From: Streptomyces sp. XY006
GTDB lineage: Bacteria > Actinomycetota > Actinomycetes > Streptomycetales > Streptomycetaceae
Assembly (NCBI RefSeq): GCF_002237655.1
Contig: NZ_NOKT01000043.1
Span: 1-47,766 of the forward strand
Length of the DNA stretch: 47,766 nt
Direction of reading: 5' to 3'
The position numbers and the translations under genes were made by a program. The stretch's first letter is position 1, and every line of letters starts with the position of its first letter. The notes beneath the pieces were generated by a model. The model was given only the letters and a program-made list of their open reading frames with translations, was not told the DNA's origin and ran no database searches. Of this stretch, positions 41,092 to 47,766 are shown piece after piece.

Positions 41092-42200
41092 CACACCGCC
41101 TCCTTGGGCTGGTCCGCGCCCGGCGGAGCGGGCTGCTCCGTGCCGGCGACGACCCCGAGGAGGGTGTCGGAGTCGACCATGCCCACGCACCGGCCCCGGT
41201 CCATGACCCGGGCCGGGGCGCCGGCGCGGGCGACCGCCTCGATCGCCTCGGAGACCGTGGCGTCGGGCCGGACCGCCGGGCCGCTGCCGTCCAGGCCCGC
41301 CGAGGGGCTGCGCATGGCCGTGCGGACCGTCATGACCTGCTCGCGCGGCACGTCCCGGACGAACTCGCGGACGTAGTCGTCGGCGGGCGCGCCCACGATC
41401 TCCTCGGGCGTGCCGAGCTGCACGACCCGGCCGTCGCGCATCAGGGCGATGCGGTCGCCGAGCCTGAGGGCCTCCTGGAGGTCGTGCGTGATGAAGACCA
41501 TCGTGCGGCCCTCCTCGCGGTGCAGCCGGATCACCTCCTCCTGCATGTCGCGCCGGATCAGCGGGTCGAGCGCGCTGAACGGCTCGTCGAACAGCAGGAC
41601 CTCGGGGTCGACGGCGAGGGCGCGGGCGAGCCCGACGCGCTGCCGCTGGCCGCCGGAGAGCTGGCCGGGGCGGCGGTGCTCCATGCCCTCCAGGCCGACC
41701 TTGGCGACGACCTCGGCGGCCCGCTCACGCCGCTCGGCCTTGCCCATGCCCTGGATCTCCAGGCCGTAGGCGACGTTGTCGAGGACCGTGCGGTGGGGCA
41801 GCAGGCCGAAGTGCTGGAAGACCATCGCCGCGCGGTGGCGGCGCAGTTCGCGCAGCCGGGAGCGGTCCATGGCGCGGACGTCCTCGCCGTCGATGGCGAT
41901 GGTGCCGGCCGTGGGCTCGATCAGCCGGGTCAGACAGCGCACCAGCGTCGACTTGCCGGAGCCGGACAGGCCCATGACGACGAAGACCTCGCCCTTGCGC
42001 ACGTCGAAGGTGACGTCCCGGACGGCGGCGGTGCAGCCGGTGCGCTCGCGCAGCTCGGCGGGGTCGAGGGCGGTGAGCTCGGGATCGCCCGGGACGCGTT
42101 CGGCCTTGGGGCCGAACACCTTCCACAGGCCCTGGACCGAGAAGACGGGGGCGGTGGTGTCCATGGTCTGCTCCGTCGGGGGTTCGAGGGTCGCGGTCAC
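41091..42200 (-). CDS. Glycine betaine ABC transporter ATPase with CBS region
   Basis: 369 residues from GTG 42200, a 4-bp GTGA overlap with the choline dehydrogenase stop; an internal ATG at 42164 is possible. Motifs in order: Walker A GLSGSGKST (77-85), Q-loop QHFGLLPH, signature LSGGQRQR, Walker B VLLFDEP, switch ITHD. The C-terminal 90 residues (DYVREFVRDVPREQVM, AVRPDATVSEAIEAV) are a CBS-like element, which in OpuA-type importers senses ionic strength. So import is probably gated by osmotic stress. An insertion of about 20 residues between strand 1 and Walker A is typical of the ProV group. Confidence 0.94.
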   Translation of the reverse strand: MTATLEPPTEQTMDTTAPVFSVQGLWKVFGPKAERVPGDPELTALDPAELRERTGCTAAVRDVTFDVRKGEVFVVMGLSGSGKSTLVRCLTRLIEPTAGTIAIDGEDVRAMDRSRLRELRRHRAAMVFQHFGLLPHRTVLDNVAYGLEIQGMGKAERRERAAEVVAKVGLEGMEHRRPGQLSGGQRQRVGLARALAVDPEVLLFDEPFSALDPLIRRDMQEEVIRLHREEGRTMVFITHDLQEALRLGDRIALMRDGRVVQLGTPEEIVGAPADDYVREFVRDVPREQVMTVRTAMRSPSAGLDGSGPAVRPDATVSEAIEAVARAGAPARVMDRGRCVGMVDSDTLLGVVAGTEQPAPPGADQPKEAV

Positions 42201-43729
42201 TTGGCACCACCACCGATCAGCTCGGCGGCCTTCTCCCCGACCATGAGCACGCCGATCATCGGGTTCACGGTGGTCATGGTGGGGAACACGGAGGCGTCAG
42301 CGACGCGGATGCCCTGCAGGCCGCGGATGCGCAGCTCGGGGTCGACGACGGCGAGCCGGTCGTCCCCGGCGCCCATCTTGCAGGTGCCGGCGGGGTGGTA
42401 GACGGTGTGCGCGACCTTGCGGGCGTACTCGCTCAGTTCCTCGTCACCGGTGACGTCCGGGCCGGGGCAGACCTCACGCTTGAGCCAGCCGGCCAGCGGC
42501 TCGGTCTTCGCGATCTCGCGGGCGATCCTGATGCCGTCGACGAGGGTCCGGCCGTCGTAGTCGTCCTCGTCGGTGAAGTAGCGGAAGTCCAGGGCGGGCT
42601 TGACCTCGGGATCGGCGCTGGTCAGGTAGAGCCGGCCGCGGCTCTTGGGCTTGGGGATGTTCGGGGTCATCGAGACGCCGAACTCCGGCCGCTGGTAGCC
42701 CAGTCGCTCCGGATTGTCCGTGAACGGGATCTGGTAGAAGTGGAACATCAGGTCGGGGTGCGCCAGTTCGGGGTCGCGGCGCACGAACAGGCCCGCGTCG
42801 GAGTCCATCGCGGAGTTCTCCGGGATGGGGCCGTTCGTCTCCCAGACGATGACGGACTCGGGGTGGTCGAGCAGGTTCTCGCCGACGCCCGGCAGGTCGT
42901 GCGTGACGGGGATGCCGAGCTTCTCCAGGTCGGCCTTCGGGCCGATGCCGGAGTGCATCAGCAGCCGGGGCGAGTCGACGGCGCCGGCGCACAGCAGGAC
43001 CTCGCCCCGCGCCTTGACGAGGATCTCCTCGCCGTCCTTGGTGCGCACGTGCACGCCTTCGGCACGGTTGCCGTTCAGCTCCAGCCTGTACGCCCAGGTC
43101 TCCAGCAGGATCGTCAGGTTGGGCCGCTCGTCCATCACCGGGTGCAGGTACGCCACCGACGCCGAGGACCGCTTGTTGTTCTCGGGGTGGTAGGCCAGGT
43201 CGAAGAAGCCGACGCCCTCGGTGAACGGCTTCTTGTTGAAGCCCTCCACGCGCGGCACGCCGAGCGCCTCCTGGGCCGCGTCGACGAAGTCGCGGGCGAT
43301 GGCGTTCCGGTCCTTCTCGTCGACCGGGACGATGTTGTTGAGCAGCCGGGCGTAGTACGCCTCCATCTGCACCGCGCCCCAGCCCTTGGCGCCGGCGTCC
43401 TCCCACTCGTCCCAGTCGGCGGGCAGCGGCTTGAAGGCGATCAGGGTGTTGTGCGAGGAGCAGCCGCCCAGGACCCGGGCCCGGCTGTGCCGGATGTGGG
43501 AGTTGCCGCGGGGCTGTTCGGTGGTGGGGTAGTCGTAGTCGAGCTCGCCGCCGAGCAGGCCCATCCAGCGGCGCAGGGTCAGCACGTCGTCGCGGTCCAC
43601 GTCGCTGGGGCCGCCCTCGATGACGGCGACGGTGACATCCGGGTTCTCGGTGAGGCGGGAGGCGATGACGGAACCAGCGGTTCCGCCGCCTATCACGACA
43701 TAGTCGTACTCATGAGGGGTGTGGGACAT
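42197..43729 (-). CDS. betA: Choline dehydrogenase/GMC oxidoreductase
   Basis: 510 residues, ATG 43729. GMC flavoenzyme: FAD motif DYVVIGGGTAGSVIASRLTE at the N-terminus, HIRHSRARVLGGCSSHNTL (GMC signature 1 region), GEVLLCAGAVDSPRLLMHSGIG (signature 2), and the active-site His in VYHPAGTCKMG and a second motif TVNPMIGVLMVGEKAAE. Position between a betaine-aldehyde dehydrogenase and a betaine importer makes choline the likely substrate, although GMC substrates cannot be told from sequence alone. The 297 bp upstream are filled by G-rich repeats. Confidence 0.87.
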   Translation of the reverse strand: MSHTPHEYDYVVIGGGTAGSVIASRLTENPDVTVAVIEGGPSDVDRDDVLTLRRWMGLLGGELDYDYPTTEQPRGNSHIRHSRARVLGGCSSHNTLIAFKPLPADWDEWEDAGAKGWGAVQMEAYYARLLNNIVPVDEKDRNAIARDFVDAAQEALGVPRVEGFNKKPFTEGVGFFDLAYHPENNKRSSASVAYLHPVMDERPNLTILLETWAYRLELNGNRAEGVHVRTKDGEEILVKARGEVLLCAGAVDSPRLLMHSGIGPKADLEKLGIPVTHDLPGVGENLLDHPESVIVWETNGPIPENSAMDSDAGLFVRRDPELAHPDLMFHFYQIPFTDNPERLGYQRPEFGVSMTPNIPKPKSRGRLYLTSADPEVKPALDFRYFTDEDDYDGRTLVDGIRIAREIAKTEPLAGWLKREVCPGPDVTGDEELSEYARKVAHTVYHPAGTCKMGAGDDRLAVVDPELRIRGLQGIRVADASVFPTMTTVNPMIGVLMVGEKAAELIGGGAK

Positions 43730-43759
43730 GGCGTGCTTGCTCCAGAGGGGGATGAAGGG

Positions 43760-44020
43760 GACGGGCTCGGAGGTGGGGGGAGGCCGGTCCGGGGCGAGGG
43801 GGGAGTCGCCCCGGACCGACCGGGTCGGCCCGGACGGGGGGATCCGAGCCGAGGGGGTGGCCGGGACCAGGGGTGATCCGGACCGAGGGGGGTGGCCCGG
43901 ACCGGGGGTGTCCGGGCCTGGGGACCGGCCCGGACCCGGGGGTGGTCCGAGCCGGGGGGGCGGCCCGGACCGGGTGATCCGGGCCCGGGGATCCGGCCCG
44001 GTCGGGGGGTGATCCGGGCC
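43760..44020. repeat. G-rich imperfect tandem repeats between betB and betA
   Basis: The 297-bp gap consists of degenerate units of about 15-25 bp built from CCCGGACCGGGGGTGATCCG-like words, with many G4-G8 runs on the plus strand and C-runs on the minus (coding) strand. No convincing gene lies in it; frames crossing it give low-complexity Pro/Arg/Gly peptides. It could form quadruplex or hairpin structures and attenuate transcription from betB into betA. Confidence 0.75.
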
Positions 44021-44026
44021 GGGTGG

Positions 44027-45547
44027 TCAGCCCGTGAACCAGCGCACCGGCTTGGGTGCGAGGTTCTGGTAGACGTGCTTGGTCTCCCGGTACTCGGCGA
44101 GACCGGCCGGGCCGAGCTCGCGGCCCACTCCGCTCTTGCCGAAACCGCCCCACTCCGCCTGCGGCAGGTAGGGGTGGAAGTCGTTGATCCACACCGTGCC
44201 GTGGCGCAGCCGGCCGGCGACGCGGCGGGCGCGCCCCGGGTCGGCGGTCCAGACGCCGCCCGCGAGGCCGTACTCGGTGTCGTTGGCGAGGGCGACGGCC
44301 TCGTCCTCGGTGCGGAAGGTCTCGACCGTGAGGACCGGCCCGAAGACCTCCTCGCGCACGACGCGCATCTCGCGGTGGCAGTGGTCGAGGACGGTCGGCT
44401 CGTAGAAGTAGCCGTTCTCCGGCCGCTGCGGGGACGGCTCGGGGCGCTTGCCGCCGCAGCGCAGCACCGCGCCCTCCTGCAGGGCGGACTCGACGTACAT
44501 CTCGACCTTGGCGCGCTGCTGTTCGGAGACGAGCGGGCCGCACTCGACACCGTCCTCGGTGCCACGGCCGAGGCGGATCTTCCCGGCCCGGCGGGCGAGT
44601 TCGGCGACGAAACGATCCCGCACCGACTCCTCGACGATGAGGCGGGCCCCGGCCGAGCAGACCTGGCCGCTGTGGATGAAGGCGGCGTTGAGGGCCTGGT
44701 CGACGGCGGTGTCGAAGCCCTCCTCGGTGGCGCAGGCGTCGGCGAAGACGACGTTGGGGTTCTTGCCGCCGAGTTCGAGGGCGACCTTCTTGACGGTGGG
44801 CGCGGCGGCCTGGGCCACCTTGGTGCCGCTGACCAGGCCGCCGGTGAAGGAGATCAGGTCGACGTCGGGGTGTTCGGACAGGCGCGCGCCGACCGTGTGG
44901 CCGGGCCCGGTGACGATGTTGGCGACCCCGGCGGGCAGACCGGCCTCGACGAGCAGGTCGATCAGCGCGACGGTCGTCATCGGCGTGATCTCGCTGGGCT
45001 TGACGACGAAGGTGTTCCCGGCGGCGAGGGCGGGGGCGATCTTCCAGCTGGCCTGCAGCAGCGGGTAGTTCCAGGGCGTGATCATCGCGCAGACGCCGAC
45101 GGGCTCGTGCACGACGACGCTGTGGATGTCGGGCGAGCCCGCGTCCACGACCCGGCCCGGGGCCTCGGCGGCGACCAGGTCGGCGAAGTAGCGGAAGGCG
45201 TCGGCGACACAGTCGATGTCGACGCGGCCCTCCTCCACGGTCTTGCCCGCGTCCCGGGCCTCCAGGCGCCCGAGCTTCTCCCGGTCCCGCACGAGCAGGT
45301 CGGCCACGCGGCGCAGCAGCGCGGCCCGCTCGACGGCGGGCGTGTGCGGCCAGTCGCCCTCGTCGAAGGCCTGGCGGGCCGCCGCGACCGCGAGGTCGGT
45401 GTCCTTCTCGTCACCCTCCGCGACCAGGGCGAAGGGCACGGCGTCCGCGGGGTCGATGATCTCGCGCGTGGCCCCGGAAACGGCCGCGCGCCACTTTCCT
45501 CCCGCGTGGATGGTTTGACTCGCCTGCAGCTCGGTACTTTCCGCCAT
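44027..45547 (-). CDS. betB: Betaine-aldehyde dehydrogenase family protein
   Basis: 506 residues, ATG 45547. NAD-dependent aldehyde dehydrogenase: ITPWNYPLLQASWKIAPALAAG, FTGGLVSGTKV, catalytic Glu in ALELGGKNP and catalytic Cys in HSGQVCSAGARL, EEVFGPVLTVETF, and the C-terminal WGGFGKSGVGRELGPAGL. The ending EYRETKHVYQNL is typical of BADH-like enzymes. It would oxidise betaine aldehyde to glycine betaine, the osmoprotectant that the downstream ABC system imports. First gene of the leftward module; an inverted-repeat region lies just upstream. Confidence 0.9.
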   Translation of the reverse strand: MAESTELQASQTIHAGGKWRAAVSGATREIIDPADAVPFALVAEGDEKDTDLAVAAARQAFDEGDWPHTPAVERAALLRRVADLLVRDREKLGRLEARDAGKTVEEGRVDIDCVADAFRYFADLVAAEAPGRVVDAGSPDIHSVVVHEPVGVCAMITPWNYPLLQASWKIAPALAAGNTFVVKPSEITPMTTVALIDLLVEAGLPAGVANIVTGPGHTVGARLSEHPDVDLISFTGGLVSGTKVAQAAAPTVKKVALELGGKNPNVVFADACATEEGFDTAVDQALNAAFIHSGQVCSAGARLIVEESVRDRFVAELARRAGKIRLGRGTEDGVECGPLVSEQQRAKVEMYVESALQEGAVLRCGGKRPEPSPQRPENGYFYEPTVLDHCHREMRVVREEVFGPVLTVETFRTEDEAVALANDTEYGLAGGVWTADPGRARRVAGRLRHGTVWINDFHPYLPQAEWGGFGKSGVGRELGPAGLAEYRETKHVYQNLAPKPVRWFTG

Positions 45548-45578
45548 GATCGCTCTTCGCCTTCCGTTCCTGTTCAGC

Positions 45579-45610
45579 GTCTCTGTGTCACAGACGTGTC
45601 ACTCAGAGAC
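45579..45610. promoter_or_regulatory. Nested inverted repeats upstream of the betaine genes
   Basis: TCTGTGTCACAGA (45582-45594) is a perfect palindrome about a central T. It is nested in a larger repeat, GTCTCTG (45579-45585) against CAGAGAC (45604-45610), with GTGTCAC occurring twice. It lies 32-63 bp before the betB ATG, where a regulator of choline use would be expected to bind. No betI-like gene is visible in the window. Confidence 0.5.
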
Positions 45611-45716
45611 CGGGTTCGCCTGCCCGAGACCCCTGGATGCATGCGCCTGGGTGGCCGAAAGTGCGCTGCGTCACGGGAGATGCGGACAAAAAGGAACAAA
45701 AGGTATGTCGGAAACG

Positions 45717-45758
45717 CCCGCAGGCCCCGCACCGGTGATCCGGTGCGGGGCCTGCGGG
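45717..45758 (-). terminator. Terminator of mdh
   Basis: A perfect 19-bp stem (45717-45735 with 45740-45758) and a TGAT loop, 22 bp after the mdh stop codon. It isolates mdh from the betaine module on the same strand. Confidence 0.9.
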
Positions 45759-45780
45759 ATTCAGGCGCGAGCGGGTCGGG

Positions 45781-46770
45781 TCAGATGAGGCCCAGACCGC
45801 GGACCGCCTCGCGCTCCTCCTCGAGCTCCTTGACGGAGGCGTCGATGCGGGCGCGCGAGAACTCGTTGATGTCCAGGCCCTGGACGATCTCGTACGTGCC
45901 GTCCTTGCAGGTGACCGGGAAGGAGGAGATCAGGCCCTCCGGGACGCCGTAGGAGCCGTCCGACGGGATGCCCATGGAGACCCAGTCGCCCTCGGGGGTG
46001 CCGTTCACCCACGAGTAGACGTGGTCGATGGCGGCGTTGGCGGCGGAGGCGGCCGAGGAGGCGCCACGGGCCTCGATGATGGCGGCGCCCCGCTTGGCGA
46101 CGGTCGGGATGAAGTCGTCGGCGAGCCACTTCTCGTCGTTGACGACCTCGGCGGCGTTCTTGCCGGCGACCGTGGCGTGGAAGATGTCCGGGTACTGCGT
46201 GGCGGAGTGGTTGCCCCAGATCGTCAGCTTCTTGATCTCCGAGACCGGGGTGCCGGTCTTCTTCGACAGCTGGGTCAGGGCGCGGTTGTGGTCCAGGCGG
46301 GTCATCGCCGTGAACCGCTCGGCGGGGACGTCCGGCGCGGCGGCCTGGGCGATCAGGGCGTTGGTGTTGGCCGGGTTGCCGACGACCAGGACCTTGATGT
46401 CGTCCGCGGCGTGGGCGTTGATGGCCTGGCCCTGCGGCTTGAAGATGCCGCCGTTGGCCTCCAGCAGGTCGCCGCGCTCCATGCCCTTGGTGCGCGGGCG
46501 GGCGCCGACGAGCAGACCGACGTTGGCGCCGTCGAAGGCGACGTTCGGGTCGTCGGTGATGTCGATGCCCTGAAGGAGCGGGAACGCGCAGTCGTCCAGC
46601 TCCATGGCCGTGCCCTCGGCCGCCTTGAGCGCCGGCGTGATCTCCAGGAGGCGCAGCTTCACCGGCACGTCCGCGCCGAGCAGCTGACCGGAGGCGATGC
46701 GGAAGAGCAGGGCGTAACCGATCTGGCCGGCCGCGCCGGTGACGGTGACGTTCACGGGAGTGCGGGTCAT
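45781..46770 (-). CDS. mdh: Malate dehydrogenase
   Basis: 329 residues from ATG 46770, with GGAGAA 7 nt upstream; the in-frame start at 46854 has no support. Cytoplasmic-type MDH: NAD motif VTGAAGQIGYALLFRIASG, substrate Arg residues in GARPRTKGMERGD, VVGNPANTNALI, catalytic Asp-His pair in RLDHNRA and WGNHSATQYPD, and SDGSYGVPEGLISSFPV. It interconverts malate and oxaloacetate in the TCA cycle. The length equals that of known streptomycete MDHs. It stands alone as a transcription unit with its own leader palindrome and terminator. Confidence 0.97.
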   Translation of the reverse strand: MTRTPVNVTVTGAAGQIGYALLFRIASGQLLGADVPVKLRLLEITPALKAAEGTAMELDDCAFPLLQGIDITDDPNVAFDGANVGLLVGARPRTKGMERGDLLEANGGIFKPQGQAINAHAADDIKVLVVGNPANTNALIAQAAAPDVPAERFTAMTRLDHNRALTQLSKKTGTPVSEIKKLTIWGNHSATQYPDIFHATVAGKNAAEVVNDEKWLADDFIPTVAKRGAAIIEARGASSAASAANAAIDHVYSWVNGTPEGDWVSMGIPSDGSYGVPEGLISSFPVTCKDGTYEIVQGLDINEFSRARIDASVKELEEEREAVRGLGLI

Positions 46771-46829
46771 GGCGTTCTCCGTATGACAGCTGGCGGTAGG
46801 GGCGGGGTCCCTGCCCCGGACGTTTGATC

Positions 46830-46851
46830 GATCTCTTGGCGTCAAGAGATC
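46830..46851. promoter_or_regulatory. Palindrome in the mdh upstream region
   Basis: GATCTCTTG and CAAGAGATC flank GCGT in a perfect 9+9 repeat, 60 bp before the mdh ATG. It may be an operator or a leader hairpin; TAGCCT (46869-46864, minus strand) just beyond is a candidate -10. The whole non-coding stretch 46771-47131 holds only this, the inverted repeat at 46940-46982 and short CTCCGTCACTCCG direct repeats. Confidence 0.5.
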
Positions 46852-46939
46852 CATCCAGCGGTCAGGCTATCGCGCATCCGGGATCCCGCACCGCCGGGTC
46901 GGTGTGGCCCGGCCCACAACCCACTCGCCGTCACACAAG

Positions 46940-46982
46940 AGGCGGCCGCCCGTCCGGGAGAGGAGGACGAAGGCGGCCGCCT
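46940..46982 (-). terminator. GC inverted repeat, possible terminator of the DUF2690 gene
   Basis: AGGCGGCCGCC (46940-46950) and GGCGGCCGCCT (46972-46982), 21-nt loop. It lies about 150 bp past the stop of the leftward DUF2690 gene, so termination is plausible but distant. Confidence 0.4.
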
Positions 46983-47131
46983 GAGGGGGATACCGACGAT
47001 GCCGGTCCCGTGGGGGTACGGTTCGCGTGCCCCCGATCCGGGCGGGCATGCCTTCCTCCACGAAGATCTTTCCCGGCCCGGCGGATCCCGCCGCGCCCGC
47101 TACTCCGTCACTCCGCCAGTCCGCTGCTCCG

Positions 47132-47766
47132 TCACTCCGTGCAGCCCTGGCCGCCGGCCGCGAGCGTCGCGCACGCCTTGGCGTCTGCGGCGTTCTTCAC
47201 GGCCACCATCGGGGTGTAGGCGATGCTGTCCCCGGCCGCGGTGATGCTGCCGGTCTGCTTCGCCTTGCCGGCGCTGATCTGGACCTCGTCGCCCTGCGCG
47301 GCCTGCGTGATACGGCCCCAGGCCGCCTTGCAGGTCTCGCTGTAGCGGACCTCCACGACGGTCGTGCCGACGGTCGCGGTCTGAGCCGTGGTCACCAGGT
47401 CACCACTGCAGCCCATGTTCTCCGCGTCCTTGCCGGTGCAGCTGTCGCCGCTGCACTTCACGCCGGGCGGCAGGTCGGGGTTCGTGCTGGCGCTCGGCGT
47501 GGGCGATGTGGCACCGCCCTTGGCCTCGTCGTCGCCGCCACCGGTGAGGTAGAAGGCCCCGGCGATCACCACGAGCACGCCCACGACACCGGCGAGGAAC
47601 GTCCCGGTCCGCCGCTTGCCGGCGGAACCGCCCTTGCGGCCCGCCGCCCGGCCGCGGCCACCGGACCGGCCGGAACCACCGCCGGCCGGCACGGCGTCCT
47701 GCCGCCCGCCGTACGCGCCGCCCGCGCTCGCGCTCGCGGACGGGGTCCGGGCGGTCGCGCCCGGCG
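47132..47766 (-). CDS. DUF2690 membrane protein, 5' part cut by the window edge
   Basis: The frame runs from a TGA at 47132 through the right edge; at least 211 codons are present. A GTG at 47692 could start it, but in-frame coding bias continues to the edge (PSASASAGGAYGGRQDAVPA), so the true start is probably outside. A basic Gly/Arg/Lys linker leads to one membrane helix (GTFLAGVVGVLVVIAGAFYL), a Ser/Thr/Pro linker, and a Cys-rich external domain: VKCSGDSCTGKDAENMGCS, ETCKAAWGRITQAAQGDEVQI, CATLAAGGQGC. This is the DUF2690 domain of actinomycete proteins, which usually carry an N-terminal XRE helix-turn-helix; that part would lie beyond the window. Confidence 0.8.
   Translation of the reverse strand, partial: PGATARTPSASASAGGAYGGRQDAVPAGGGSGRSGGRGRAAGRKGGSAGKRRTGTFLAGVVGVLVVIAGAFYLTGGGDDEAKGGATSPTPSASTNPDLPPGVKCSGDSCTGKDAENMGCSGDLVTTAQTATVGTTVVEVRYSETCKAAWGRITQAAQGDEVQISAGKAKQTGSITAAGDSIAYTPMVAVKNAADAKACATLAAGGQGCTE

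Noticed and set aside
38214..41376. Long rightward frames opposite the betaine transporter genes
   Set aside because: Compositionally biased shadows over three intact transporter genes with tight overlaps.

Overview
The window is chromosomal DNA from a Streptomyces: very high G+C, G/C at nearly all third codon positions, GTG and TTG starts, dense overlapping operons, and typical streptomycete families (PGRP/FG-GAP amidase, SCO4848-type membrane protein, DUF2690 protein). From memory, gene order resembles the S. coelicolor segment that carries the ECF sigma factor, sdh operon, dprE-like genes, trpS, glyA, betaine genes and mdh. That synteny is recalled, not searched. Almost all of the window is core chromosome. 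One foreign-looking island lies at about 13.3-16.6 kb.

Layout. 0-9 kb: an ECF-type sigma factor; two tandem N-acetylmuramoyl-L-alanine amidases (the first with a seven-bladed FG-GAP tail); three small unknown proteins; a secreted GH20 hexosaminidase. 9-13.3 kb: an OHCU-decarboxylase-like gene whose expected catalytic motifs are missing, then sdhCDAB ending in a strong terminator. 13.3-16.6 kb: the wreck of a polymorphic-toxin locus. It has an immunity-like gene, an RHS fragment that keeps a PD-(D/E)XK nuclease tip but lost its N-terminus and most of its core, and a head-to-head FG-GAP remnant that also lost its 5' end. 16.6-21.3 kb: a two-gene unit of a DUF4132 protein and a small protein that looks like a ubiquitin-type beta-grasp ending in Gly-Gly. 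It diverges from a membrane protein / DCC thiol oxidoreductase / TetR operon across a promoter with two 14-bp palindromes. This is the best candidate for an undescribed system.

21.3-30.1 kb: envelope genes, namely a metallophosphoesterase, an SCO4848-type protein, a D,D-carboxypeptidase and BrkB. With them is a compact set matching mycobacterial decaprenyl-phospho-arabinose synthesis (GtrA, UbiA, PAP2, DprE1, DprE2), unexpected because Streptomyces has no arabinogalactan. 30-38.2 kb: trpS, glyA, a YgiB/YgiC-like lipoprotein and ATP-grasp pair, a DMT-like membrane protein, and a MocR regulator divergent from two AhpD-like genes followed by a decayed PEP mutase gene.

38.2-46.8 kb: a glycine-betaine module read leftwards: betaine-aldehyde dehydrogenase, a 297-bp G-rich repeat spacer, choline dehydrogenase, an ABC ATPase, a fused double permease and a substrate-binding lipoprotein. 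Malate dehydrogenase follows, and a DUF2690 protein is cut by the right edge. I saw no tRNA, rRNA, CRISPR array, IS element or prophage. Reading frames on the other strand across these genes were treated as high-GC shadows.
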